Part shown: positions 1 to 8,002 of the stretch, piece after piece
Numbering within the stretch: position 1 is the stretch's first letter
How the letters are laid out: each line of letters begins with the position of its first letter
Assembly: GCA_023264495.1 (NCBI GenBank)
Contig: JAHFMM010000002.1
Location: 21,177-55,974, forward strand
Direction: 5' to 3'
Length of the DNA stretch: 34,798 bases
DNA from: a bacterium
Lineage (GTDB): Bacteria; Patescibacteriota; Minisyncoccia; Phycocordibacterales; Phycocordibacteraceae
Position numbers and translations under genes: made by a program
The notes under the pieces: model-generated
What the model saw: the letters and a program-made list of their open reading frames with translations, nothing else
The model's database searches: none
What the model was told of the DNA's origin: nothing

Positions 1-965
1 GATGCTTCCATCGCGCGCTTGGTGATCGCCATCGCACGGTCGATAAATTCGCCTGAGAGCTCTTCAAGCTTCGCGCGGCTCATCTTTATGAGGAGGTGGC
101 GCGGGCCAGAGGCATCTGATGTGAGGAATGGGATGTTAATCTCGGTTTCCATCGCGCTTGAGAGCTCGATCTTGGCCTTCTCCGCGGCTTCATCGAGGCG
201 CTGGCGCGCGAGCGCGTCAGTGCGCACATCGATACCGCTCTCCTTCTTAAACTCATCGGCGAGCCAATTGATAATCTTCTGGTCGATATCTTTGCCGCCC
301 AGGTGTGCATCGCCATCAGTCGATTTAACCTCGATAACATCGCCGCCCACTTCAAGCACCGAGATGTCAAAGGTCCCGCCGCCGAAGTCGAATACGGCAA
401 TCTTCTCGTCCTTTTTTTTATTAAATCCATAGGCGAGCGCAGCCGCGGTCGGTTCATTGATGATGCGCTTCACGTCGAGACCGGCAATTTGCCCAGCAGC
501 TTTGGTTGCGCTGCGCTGGTCGTCGTTGAAGTAGGCGGGAACGGTAATGACTGCCTCGGTAATCTTCTCGCCGAGCTTCGCTTCAGCATCGGCCTTCAGT
601 TTGCCCAAGATCATCGCCGAGACTTCTTCTGAGCGGTACCAGGCGTCGTTCATCTTAACCTCGATGCCGCCGTTATCGGCCTTGCGCATCTCAAAGGGGA
701 CAACAGACTTATCCTTCTGCACCTCGGCTTCGTCAAACGAGTGGCCGATGAAGCGCTTAATCTGATAGATCGTATTGAGCGGATTCGTTACCGATTGCCG
801 CTTCGCGAGCGTGCCGACAATGCGCTCGCCATTCTTCCCGACCGCAACGATAGACGGCGTTGTGCGTGCGCCTTCGGCGTTCTCAAGAACGCGCGGCTCA
901 CCGCCCTCGACAATTGCCATCGCGGAGTTTGTCGTGCCCAAATCGATACCAAGAATCTTTGCCAT
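1..965 (-). CDS. dnaK: Molecular chaperone DnaK (Hsp70), N-terminal part; runs off the left edge
   Basis: Reverse-strand translation from ATG at 965: [42 protein letters not shown]...; Hsp70 motifs [32 protein letters not shown]. Absent from the ORF track because it has no stop inside the window. Confidence 0.97.
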   Translation of the reverse strand, partial: MAKILGIDLGTTNSAMAIVEGGEPRVLENAEGARTTPSIVAVGKNGERIVGTLAKRQSVTNPLNTIYQIKRFIGHSFDEAEVQKDKSVVPFEMRKADNGGIEVKMNDAWYRSEEVSAMILGKLKADAEAKLGEKITEAVITVPAYFNDDQRSATKAAGQIAGLDVKRIINEPTAAALAYGFNKKKDEKIAVFDFGGGTFDISVLEVGGDVIEVKSTDGDAHLGGKDIDQKIINWLADEFKKESGIDVRTDALARQRLDEAAEKAKIELSSAMETEINIPFLTSDASGPRHLLIKMSRAKLEELSGEFIDRAMAITKRAMEA

Positions 966-1019
966 AATTAAAATTGGTTAGGTGTGAATAATCTTACGGA
1001 AACACGCGCATTGATGCAA

Positions 1020-1574
1020 CTATTTTTCGAAATGCCCGACACGCACCTTGGCAGGTCGAATGATTTTGTCGCCGATACGCCACCCTCTCTCGAGTATGAC
1101 TGTAATCATATCATCTTTCTCTTCTGAGTCAGCAACATCTTGCCCAAGCGCTTCATGCAGAGCGGGATCAAATTTCTCGCCGACTTCGCCGAGCGCTTCG
1201 AGTCCGAGCGAAGCGAAGGCGCCCTCAAGCTGCTTTGCGATAGCCGCGAAGCCCTCGGGGATCTCACCATGGTCTTTTGCCCGCTCGAGAGCGTCAAAGG
1301 CAGGCAGAAGGGTCTCGATAGCCTGTATCTTCCCTCTTTGTAGCGAAGACTTCGACTCCTCTTCGAATCGCTTTAAGAGATTCACATAGTCGGCCTTAGA
1401 GCGTTGCCAGCCGTCCATGTATTCTTGTTTTTCAGTGCGGCAGGCTTTAAGCTCCTCGCGCATCTTCGCAAACTTCATTTCCATATCAGAAGTATCGAAG
1501 TCTGACTTCGATACTTCTGATTCGTCAAGCTCAATGACGCTCGCCTCTTCGATATCGTCGCTTTTCCAATCCAT
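1020..1574 (-). CDS. grpE: Nucleotide exchange factor GrpE
   Basis: 184 aa; coiled-coil N-terminus and GrpE C-terminal pattern (FDPALHEALGQ...ITVILERGWRIGDKIIRPAKVRVG); directly upstream of dnaK. Confidence 0.95.
   Translation of the reverse strand: MDWKSDDIEEASVIELDESEVSKSDFDTSDMEMKFAKMREELKACRTEKQEYMDGWQRSKADYVNLLKRFEEESKSSLQRGKIQAIETLLPAFDALERAKDHGEIPEGFAAIAKQLEGAFASLGLEALGEVGEKFDPALHEALGQDVADSEEKDDMITVILERGWRIGDKIIRPAKVRVGHFEK
1485..1521. repeat. 37-nt perfect palindrome inside grpE (18-bp arms, one central base)
   Basis: ATCAGAAGTATCGAAGTC-T-GACTTCGATACTTCTGAT. Confidence 0.9.
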
Positions 1575-1582
1575 ATTCCTCT

Positions 1583-1611
1583 ATTATGCCTGAAGTGATG
1601 CGTGGAGTCAA
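1583..1611 (-). promoter_or_regulatory. Putative grpE-dnaK promoter (TTGACT-17 nt-CATAAT), -10 ends 8 nt from the ATG
   Basis: Minus strand: -35 TTGACT (1611..1606), 17-nt spacer, -10 CATAAT (1588..1583), AGAGGAAT, ATG. Confidence 0.7.
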
Positions 1612-1663
1612 AAAATGAAAATCCCGCTCCTCCAAACGGGGTTTCCGTTGATTGAGCGGGATT
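1606..1663 (-). terminator. Rho-independent terminator after the 1662..2138 ORF; its T-tract runs into the grpE -35
   Basis: Perfect 10-bp arms AATCCCGCTC (1620-1629)/GAGCGGGATT (1654-1663), followed on the minus strand by TTTTCATTTTTTGACT. Confidence 0.75.
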
Positions 1664-2138
1664 AGTGCACTCCAAGCCGATTGCGGACATGATAGGGCCC
1701 GGAGCGACGCAAGATGATAATCGACGGGTGTCCAAACTCGTTGGTTGCCCATGTGGCGAGTTCTTGTGCATGCTGGTCCAAATCCTCATGTCCTCGTACG
1801 TCCGTAAGGAGGAACGGGACAATGATATCGGTACCGCGTATCGCCGGTTCATACCTTGCACCGCCAAAAGCTTCGGCAATGGCCTGTATGTCGCCAAGCG
1901 AACGGTTACCGACAGGGATCTGGAGCACAATGAATCCGTGTCCCGGCCGACACCATGCCGGCTTATGGACGCGAATCGGCGTTTCCTTCCTTGCCTCTTC
2001 CGGGGTGCGGAAGAACCTGAAAAGGTTGTTCATAGATGTTACCTTCCTCTTCAGTTGGCCAAGCAGGCCTTCTGTAATTTCACCCGCTAGGTTCCAGCAT
2101 GTTTGCGACACCTTCTTTTTACCTCTGTCCTTTTTCAC
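1662..2138 (-). CDS. Hypothetical protein (start uncertain: GTG 2138 or ATG 2033)
   Basis: Open frame with terminator at its 3' end. ATG at 2033 has an upstream SD-like GAGGAAGG. No family recognised. Confidence 0.6.
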   Translation of the reverse strand: MKKDRGKKKVSQTCWNLAGEITEGLLGQLKRKVTSMNNLFRFFRTPEEARKETPIRVHKPAWCRPGHGFIVLQIPVGNRSLGDIQAIAEAFGGARYEPAIRGTDIIVPFLLTDVRGHEDLDQHAQELATWATNEFGHPSIIILRRSGPYHVRNRLGVH

Positions 2139-2231
2139 GATACATCCCCTTTTCTGTTCAATGGCGTTAAAGAATCAGAACAAAAGTGCTACTTGCTCCG
2201 CCTTTAATCAAACCATGTAAACATATAAAAA

Positions 2232-2255
2232 GCAAGGCACTCGAGAGTGCCTTGC
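2232..2255 (-). terminator. Intrinsic terminator of purCE
   Basis: 24-nt perfect palindrome GCAAGGCACTCGAGAGTGCCTTGC followed on the minus strand by TTTTTATATG. Confidence 0.8.
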
Positions 2256-2280
2256 GGGTTGATCTGCAGCTTGCCTATAA

Positions 2281-3759
2281 TTACATAGCAAGGACAGAAA
2301 GATCGACATCAAATACGGGCGGTTTTGTGACACGCTTCACGACCGGGAATTCCCCAGTCGCGGCACGATCGATCGCTAAGGCAATACCTTGGATACCCGT
2401 ATAAACGCCGAGCATCTCATCCATCACCACCGGTTGACCCGGGAGCTCGGAGATCGAGAGTTTAGCTGCCTCAAGTGCCGTACTGTCAGACACGCCGAGC
2501 GCAACGCCGATGACTGGCGTGGTATGACCGTTTTCATGCAGTAAAGCATCGAGTACCCCTGGCAAAGCAAACGCTTTCCCTCCAGCCGCAATAACAACAT
2601 CGGCACCGTAGCATCCATGCACTGCGAAGTGATGGAGTGCAGCGGGATTGCGATGGCAGCTTACGACATGTACCTCGACCTGATCAAATCCGTGCGGGAG
2701 ATGCTTAAGCACAGGAATCATCGAATGGATATCGGTCATGCTGCCGAAGATGATAGCAAGATTTCGCTTCTTATCTTCTACATCAATGTCCATACGCTCC
2801 CGCTGATACTCCTCGAGCCGCATCCAGGTGAGCCGCCAGAAAATGTAGCGGTACGTCTGAGTTGTGGCTTCAAGCAGTTCATTCGGAACGTGCAGAGCAT
2901 GCACCTTGGCGACGTCTTCGCTCAGGAGCGGGTCAAGCTTGTTGATGCCTTGCTCAATACCCCATTCGCGCACGAGCTGTTTGTCGTTTGGCGGTGGTGC
3001 TTTCCGCGCCTCCTTTTTTCTGCCAGCGAGCCACTCGTTGCGGTCCCAGAAGCGGCTTGAATCGGGTGTGCCGACTTCATCTGCCAGATAGAGGATACCG
3101 TCTTGATCGCGGCCGAACTCCATCTTGGTATCGGCGAGGACAATGCCAGACTCGAATGCCCGCTCGGCGATATGAGCGAAGGCCTCAAACAACGTAGTGG
3201 TTTCTTCCGGATATTGCGTCCGGATTTCATCTGCATCGAGGGGCATGTCATGCCCCTCTTCTGCCTTCGTTGTCGGAGTGTCAATCGCGGCCGGCAATGC
3301 ATCACTGTCTTGAATGCCGAGCGGGAGCTTATGGCCGCAGACCTCACCGTTTTTCTGGTAGTCTTTGAAACCTGAGCCAGTCAGACATTGGCGAGCGATG
3401 AACTCAATCGGAGCCATCTTTAGTTGGCGAACCACGAGCGCGCGCGATTGAAGCTCGGGATTGCCCCGGAGCTCTTCGGGCAGATAAGCGTCGATTGCCG
3501 ACCCCGCCGCGATCAGGTGCGTCTTGATGCCGATCTCTTCAAGCTGTGTGAGCCAGAAGTGATTCAGTGCTGTGAGGATAGCACCCTTCTCGTCAACCAT
3601 CGCATTCAGCACGAAGTCGAAGATGCTAAGCCCGTTGCTCGCGACGACGAGCAGGAGCCTGTTACCAAGATCGTAGGTGTCGCGAACTTTCCCGCGATGG
3701 AGCAAGTGGAGTCCCGAGAGTGTCGGAACAGCGAGTCGTTTTGGTGATAATGCTGGCAT
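2281..3759 (-). CDS. Bifunctional SAICAR synthetase (PurC) / AIR carboxylase (PurE) fusion
   Basis: N-terminal HRGKVRDTYDLGNRLLLVVASNGLSIFDFVL...FIARQCLTGSGFKDY...VLADTKMEFG (PurC). C-terminal IIFGSMTDIHSMIPVL...VVSCHRNPAALHHFA...GADVVIAAGGKAFALPGVLDAL (PurE). One continuous 492-aa frame; preceded by a strong SD AAGGAGG. Confidence 0.92.
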   Translation of the reverse strand: MPALSPKRLAVPTLSGLHLLHRGKVRDTYDLGNRLLLVVASNGLSIFDFVLNAMVDEKGAILTALNHFWLTQLEEIGIKTHLIAAGSAIDAYLPEELRGNPELQSRALVVRQLKMAPIEFIARQCLTGSGFKDYQKNGEVCGHKLPLGIQDSDALPAAIDTPTTKAEEGHDMPLDADEIRTQYPEETTTLFEAFAHIAERAFESGIVLADTKMEFGRDQDGILYLADEVGTPDSSRFWDRNEWLAGRKKEARKAPPPNDKQLVREWGIEQGINKLDPLLSEDVAKVHALHVPNELLEATTQTYRYIFWRLTWMRLEEYQRERMDIDVEDKKRNLAIIFGSMTDIHSMIPVLKHLPHGFDQVEVHVVSCHRNPAALHHFAVHGCYGADVVIAAGGKAFALPGVLDALLHENGHTTPVIGVALGVSDSTALEAAKLSISELPGQPVVMDEMLGVYTGIQGIALAIDRAATGEFPVVKRVTKPPVFDVDLSVLAM

Positions 3760-3788
3760 GATGCCTCCTTGTCTATGTCAATCATTAG

Positions 3789-3819
3789 CGCCGCGATGCG
3801 GCGTTCGGGGAGAATCCCC
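3789..3819 (-). promoter_or_regulatory. Two small hairpins in the purCE 5' leader
   Basis: Minus strand GGGGATTCTCCCC and CGCCGC-ATC-GCGGCG between the predicted promoter and the SD. Confidence 0.5.
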
Positions 3820-3838
3820 ACTGCATACTTCCGCTCGG

Positions 3839-3867
3839 AATCTACCACGGACAGAGGTGCAAAGCAA
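3839..3867 (-). promoter_or_regulatory. Putative purCE promoter TTGCTT-17-TAGATT
   Basis: Minus strand -35 TTGCTT (3867..3862), 17-nt spacer, -10 TAGATT (3844..3839). Confidence 0.55.
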
Positions 3868-3870
3868 TGA

Positions 3871-3899
3871 AATTGGCCAAAGCCTGGCTTTGGCCAATT
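3871..3899. repeat. 29-nt perfect palindrome (14-bp arms, single central base); probable rpsI-side terminator abutting the purCE promoter
   Basis: AATTGGCCAAAGCC-T-GGCTTTGGCCAATT. Confidence 0.8.
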
Positions 3900-3967
3900 C
3901 GCTTCGGCGGTTTTGCGAGGAGTCGTTGCTTAACGCTTGCTTCCTTCGAGAAGAATCAGGATCTCCG

Positions 3968-4372
3968 CTAACGCTTCGACCACTGCTTTGCCTTACGGGC
4001 TTTGACGAGACCCGGCTTCTTACGCTCCTTTGCGCGCGGGTCGCGGCGCATGAGGCCAGCGGTCTTAAGCACAGCGCGCGTCTTCGGCTCCACTTTGGTA
4101 ATCGCGCGACTGATCGCGTGGCGAAGCGCTTCGGCTTGCGCGGCGACACCACCGCCCTCGACATGGGCGACTATCGTATAGTTCTGTGCGCTCTCGGCAA
4201 TTGTGAGTGCCTCTTCAGCAATCTTTGCACGCTCATCAGTCTTAAAATATTCTTTTGCGCTTTTACCGTTGACCTGGACACTGTTCTTGTCAGCCGGATA
4301 GATGCGTACATTTGCAATAGCGGTCTTGCGGCGTCCAACAGCGGTCGTATGTGTTGTTTTTTTGTTGGTCAT
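3968..4372 (-). CDS. rpsI: 30S ribosomal protein S9
   Basis: GRRKTAIANVRIYP...GGGVAAQAEALRHAISRAI...KARKAKQWSKR. Confidence 0.96.
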   Translation of the reverse strand: MTNKKTTHTTAVGRRKTAIANVRIYPADKNSVQVNGKSAKEYFKTDERAKIAEEALTIAESAQNYTIVAHVEGGGVAAQAEALRHAISRAITKVEPKTRAVLKTAGLMRRDPRAKERKKPGLVKARKAKQWSKR

Positions 4373-4373
4373 A

Positions 4374-4745
4374 TTATGCGTTAACGATGAGATTCTTCAT
4401 GCGCGGTGTGCGGAGCTTGTTGCGCGGGATCATGCCGTCAACCGTCTTCTTGACAACATCAGCGATGCCTTTCTTGTCGATCATCACGTCCATACGTATC
4501 TCACGGAGGCCGGCTGGGTAGCCGGTATAGTGGGTGTAGACTTTGCCTTTGGTGCGGCGCTCAGGGAGGTGCAGCTTGCTCGCGTTCTCAATGACGACCG
4601 TGATCGGGAGCGTCATGTTCTTGGCGAATTGAACCGAGCGCTTGCCGAGGAGCGCGTGCGCCGCCTCGCTGGCTACGCGGCCAAGTGTGCGATCAGTCGC
4701 ATCGATGGTGTATACGGTCGGTTCTGGTTTTGTTGTGCGGGTCAT
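4374..4745 (-). CDS. rplM: 50S ribosomal protein L13
   Basis: IDATDRTLGRVASEAAHALLGK...YTHYTGYPAGLR...VDGMIPRNKLR. Confidence 0.96.
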   Translation of the reverse strand: MTRTTKPEPTVYTIDATDRTLGRVASEAAHALLGKRSVQFAKNMTLPITVVIENASKLHLPERRTKGKVYTHYTGYPAGLREIRMDVMIDKKGIADVVKKTVDGMIPRNKLRTPRMKNLIVNA

Positions 4746-4763
4746 AGTACAGAGTTATGCATA

Positions 4764-5117
4764 CTAGACAAATGCGATATATGCAAGCTTGCGGGCATCG
4801 TTCGATCCGCGGAGCGTACGCTTCACTATGCGCGTATATCCGCCGGCGCGCTTCTCATACCGCGGCCCGATCGACTCGAAGAGCTTCTTCACAGCAGTAA
4901 CATCACCGAGGTGAGTCTTTGCGAGTCGGCGACTCGCAAGAGTATTTGTCTTCGCATAGGTTACGAGGCGTTCTACGAATGGGCGCAGAGCCTTTGCCTT
5001 TGCCTCGGTCGTGGAGATGCGTTCCTCGAGGACGAGCGAACGCGCCAGAGAACGCATCAGTGCGCGGCGCTGATTTCTGGGGCGGGCGAATGTATGTGCT
5101 TTCTTAGTAAATGCCAT
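4764..5117 (-). CDS. rplQ: 50S ribosomal protein L17
   Basis: NQRRALMRSLARSLVLEERISTTEAKAKALRPFVERLVTYAKT...GGYTRIVK. Confidence 0.95.
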   Translation of the reverse strand: MAFTKKAHTFARPRNQRRALMRSLARSLVLEERISTTEAKAKALRPFVERLVTYAKTNTLASRRLAKTHLGDVTAVKKLFESIGPRYEKRAGGYTRIVKRTLRGSNDARKLAYIAFV

Positions 5118-5127
5118 AGTGAGTGCG

Positions 5128-6072
5128 TTATTCGCTCCTCAGCGTGAGCCCGAAGCGTGCGAGTGCGACTGCAATCTCCTCGACTGCTTTATCGCCGATG
5201 CCATCGAGCTCCTTAAGGGCGCTTGCCGACTTGCGTGCGAGACCTGCAGCGCTCTTGATGCCTGCTTCTTCGAGCGCCGAAGCGACGCGCGTTGAGAGTT
5301 CAAGATCGGCGATCTTCACCTTCGCAACATCGATCGAGCTCTCTTGCTCATCTGAGGCACGCGCGCCTGATGCAGACGATACGTTCTCTTGGAAGCCGAT
5401 AATCGCCTTGAGCTGGTGAATCATCGTTTCGATTGATTGTTCGAGCGCGAGGCGTGGCGCGAGAGTGCCGTTCGTCTCGATAAGGATGCGGAGACGATTG
5501 AAGTCGGTGCGATCGCCGACACGCATGTTTTCGACCTCGTAATTAACGCGGCGGATCGGCGTGAAAGTCGCGTCGAGCGCGATGGTGCCGATATCGACCT
5601 TGTCCTTCGTGAGGACTTCGCGCGATACGTAGCCGAGACCGCGCTCAATGGTCGCTTCGATCTCAAGCGACGCCTTGCCTGAGAGGTCGGCGATGTGCTG
5701 GTCAGGGTTCTTGATCTCGACCTGGCTCGGGAGCTTGAAGTCCTTGGCAGTAATGGCACCCGTACCCTTTGCCGAGAGTGAAATAGTTTGCGATTCCTCT
5801 CCGTGCAAAACGAAATGAACGCGCTTCAAGTTAAGGAGGAGCTCCATGACGGTCTCGCGGACGCCGTCAATCGTAGCGAACTCGTGCGGCACGCCATCAA
5901 TCTTTACCTGAGTAATCGCGGCACCCGGGAGTGACGAGAGGATGATGCGGCGCAAGCTGTTGCCGAGCGTGTGGCCATAGCCTGGATAGAGAGAATCGAT
6001 CTCATAAACGCCCTGAACGCCTTCTTCTGAAACAATTCTTGGCTTACTCGGAAGTGTAATGTGGTATTCCAT
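5128..6072 (-). CDS. rpoA: DNA-directed RNA polymerase subunit alpha
   Basis: YPGYGHTLGNSLRRIILSSLPGAAITQVKIDGVPHEFATIDGVRE...; C-terminal alpha-CTD-like helices. Confidence 0.97.
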   Translation of the reverse strand: MEYHITLPSKPRIVSEEGVQGVYEIDSLYPGYGHTLGNSLRRIILSSLPGAAITQVKIDGVPHEFATIDGVRETVMELLLNLKRVHFVLHGEESQTISLSAKGTGAITAKDFKLPSQVEIKNPDQHIADLSGKASLEIEATIERGLGYVSREVLTKDKVDIGTIALDATFTPIRRVNYEVENMRVGDRTDFNRLRILIETNGTLAPRLALEQSIETMIHQLKAIIGFQENVSSASGARASDEQESSIDVAKVKIADLELSTRVASALEEAGIKSAAGLARKSASALKELDGIGDKAVEEIAVALARFGLTLRSE

Positions 6073-6100
6073 AACGCAATCGTAATTACCGTTTAATAAA

Positions 6101-6712
6101 TTATCTCGTGTAGAACGAGAGCACTGCGACCAAGTCGCCTGCCGGATCGGCAGAGACGGCAGTCGGACGCTCGTTCACGCTCCCGGCCATCGACTTCGCA
6201 TCCCACGAGAGCCATGACGGCAGCGTGCGTTCTGCGAAGCGCTCTGCAAAGCCAACAAACGCGCCATGGCTCTTTGAACCATCCCGCACGCTGATGCGAT
6301 CGCCGACTGACAAGGTGTGCGATGGCACGCGCACCTTCTTGTCGCCGACCATCACGTGTCCGTGAGCAACCATCTGCCGCGCGGCGCGGCGCGTTGCTGC
6401 GAGACCGATTCGCCAGACGACATTGTCGAGCCGGAGCTCGAGAAGCTCGTGGAGCCGGTCAGACGGCTTCGCGCTGTGCGCGGCGAGCGCCTTGTTCACA
6501 TAGCTGCGGAACTGACGCTCCGGCAAGCCGTAGGTAACACGCACTTTCTGCTTCTCAAGCATCTGCTTGCCGTACTCGCTTTGCCGGCCGCGCCCGCGGC
6601 GCTTGTTCTTCGCAGAGCGTTCAGCAGAAATAGCGAATTTCTGCGTCTGAGCTTTCTCAAAGACGGTTGCGCCGAGGCGTTTTGCTATTTTATATCGCGG
6701 TCCAGTTTTCAT
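6101..6712 (-). CDS. rpsD: 30S ribosomal protein S4 (start set at MKTGPRYK; the track ORF runs to 6766 and overlaps rpsK)
   Basis: MKTGPRYKIAKRLGATVFEKAQ...YGLPERQFRSYV...RLDNVVWRIGLAATRRAARQMVAHGHVMVGDKKVRVPSH. Confidence 0.93.
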   Translation of the reverse strand: MKTGPRYKIAKRLGATVFEKAQTQKFAISAERSAKNKRRGRGRQSEYGKQMLEKQKVRVTYGLPERQFRSYVNKALAAHSAKPSDRLHELLELRLDNVVWRIGLAATRRAARQMVAHGHVMVGDKKVRVPSHTLSVGDRISVRDGSKSHGAFVGFAERFAERTLPSWLSWDAKSMAGSVNERPTAVSADPAGDLVAVLSFYTR

Positions 6713-6731
6713 AGTGATATATATCGGGTCA

Positions 6732-7166
6732 TTATATTCGTCGCGGCTTTGGCGGACGCGGACCATTGTGCGGCACCGGCGTCATATCTTTAATCGAACG
6801 GATCTGGACGCCCTTGCCTGAGAAAGCTCGCAAGACCGATTCGCGTCCGGCACCGACACCTCGAATAATCACCGAGGCTTCCTTCAAGCCGATCATCATG
6901 CCCTTCTCGCCGAGGAATTCTCCGACCTTTGCGGCAGCATACGGAGTCGACTTGCGCGCGCCCGAGAACCCGAGTGCGCCAGCTGACGATGAGATGATGG
7001 CATTTCCGCTCTCGTCGGTGATAAGCGCCTTGGTATTGTTGAAGGTCGCATCGATATGCAAGACGCCGCGCTCGATATGCCGCTTGGTTGCCTTGCCGAG
7101 TGCGCGCTCTTTCCGCCCCTGATCGAGACCTTTTCCGCTTTTCTTAATGATTCGTTTCTTTCCCAT
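6732..7166 (-). CDS. rpsK: 30S ribosomal protein S11
   Basis: GVLHIDATFNNTKALITDESGNAIISSSAGALGFSGARKSTPYAA...PVPHNGPRPPKPRRI. Confidence 0.96.
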   Translation of the reverse strand: MGKKRIIKKSGKGLDQGRKERALGKATKRHIERGVLHIDATFNNTKALITDESGNAIISSSAGALGFSGARKSTPYAAAKVGEFLGEKGMMIGLKEASVIIRGVGAGRESVLRAFSGKGVQIRSIKDMTPVPHNGPRPPKPRRI

Positions 7167-7170
7167 ATGA

Positions 7171-7551
7171 TTATGTCTTTTCGAGCGTACGACGACCTGA
7201 AGTCATGGTCTTTCGAACATTACCGCGCCGCGTCCGCGAATTTGTCTTCGTGCGCTGGCCGCGTACCGGGAGTCCGCGCGCATGACGATCGCCGCGAATC
7301 GAGCGAATATCTTTCAGTCGTTTTATATTCTGTCCAATCTCACGGCGCAATTCTCCCTCGATAAGATAAGCCTCGGCTAGAGAGCGGATCTTCTGCTCCT
7401 CATCAGCAGAGAGTTCGCCTCCTTTCTTGGTCTCTGGAACGCCGGCGGTCTTGAGGATGTCGCGAGCGCGCGCAGGGCCAATACCGAAAATAATCGGGAG
7501 TGAATACGCAAGTTGTTTAGTATCAGGAATGGTAACGCCGGCAATACGCAT
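7171..7551 (-). CDS. rpsM: 30S ribosomal protein S13
   Basis: MRIAGVTIPDTKQLAYSLPIIFGIGPARARDIL...RLKDIRSIRGDRHARGLPVRGQRTKTNSRTRRG. Confidence 0.96.
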   Translation of the reverse strand: MRIAGVTIPDTKQLAYSLPIIFGIGPARARDILKTAGVPETKKGGELSADEEQKIRSLAEAYLIEGELRREIGQNIKRLKDIRSIRGDRHARGLPVRGQRTKTNSRTRRGNVRKTMTSGRRTLEKT

Positions 7552-7562
7552 ACGAAAATAGA

Positions 7563-7679
7563 TTAGCCCTGACGAGCCTTACGACGAGGATCTTTCTTGT
7601 TGATGCGATACAGGCGCCCGCCACGGCGGACGAGCTGGTCTCCAGGTTGCTGTATTCGGATCGAAGCACGAACTTTCAT
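7563..7679 (-). CDS. rpmJ: 50S ribosomal protein L36, cysteine-free form (38 aa; not in the supplied track)
   Basis: Manual minus-strand translation [38 protein letters not shown]; sits between infA and rpsM, the usual location. Confidence 0.9.
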   Translation of the reverse strand: MKVRASIRIQQPGDQLVRRGGRLYRINKKDPRRKARQG

Positions 7680-7700
7680 CGTAGATTTCTTTTAATTACA

Positions 7701-7937
7701 TTAAGTTAATCGGCGCACGATTCTTGCACGACCCCCATAGGGATCAAGCACCATCTCGACCTGATCGCCCATAAGAACGCGAATGCGGTGCAGACGCATC
7801 TTGCCTGCGAGGTATGCGAGCACAAGCTCGCCATCCTCCCCTTCTGTTTCAGATGGGATTCGGACACGGAATAGAGAGTTCGGCAATACCTCTTCGACAG
7901 ACCCGGCTGTCGGTGCAACTGGTTCGCTATCGCTCAT
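7701..7937 (-). CDS. infA: Translation initiation factor IF-1
   Basis: GSVEEVLPNSLFRVRI...VLAYLAGKMRLHRIRVLMGDQVEMVLDPYGGRARIVRR. Confidence 0.93.
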   Translation of the reverse strand: MSDSEPVAPTAGSVEEVLPNSLFRVRIPSETEGEDGELVLAYLAGKMRLHRIRVLMGDQVEMVLDPYGGRARIVRRLT

Positions 7938-7970
7938 CTCTTACGCATTACTCATATCAGGTACTCCAAT

Positions 7971-7999
7971 AATCTAGCAGGTGACGAAGAAATCGTCAA
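7971..7999 (-). promoter_or_regulatory. Putative infA/ribosomal operon promoter TTGACG-17-TAGATT
   Basis: Minus strand -35 TTGACG (7999..7994), 17-nt spacer, -10 TAGATT (7976..7971). Confidence 0.6.
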
Positions 8000-8002
8000 A
8001 TC

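Noticed and set aside
1655-1680. TTAGTGCACTC resembling half a CIRCE (HrcA) operator near grpE
   Set aside because: No matching GAGTGCTAA half-site at the required spacing, and it lies in the 3' end of the upstream ORF.
3238-3258. 21-nt palindrome GAGGGGCATG-T-CATGCCCCTC in purCE
   Set aside because: Encodes KAEEGHDMPLD, matching the usual PurC KAE.G.HD motif with no obvious insertion.
4919-4939. 21-nt palindrome TTGCGAGTCG-G-CGACTCGCAA in rplQ
   Set aside because: Protein alignment from memory shows no extra residues in L17 here (LAKTDSVANRRLA versus YAKTNTLASRRLA), so it is probably codon coincidence and not an insert.
3677-5147. Plus-strand ORFs (3677..4384, 4302..5147) across rpsI, rplM and rplQ
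   Set aside because: Antisense shadows of confident ribosomal protein genes.
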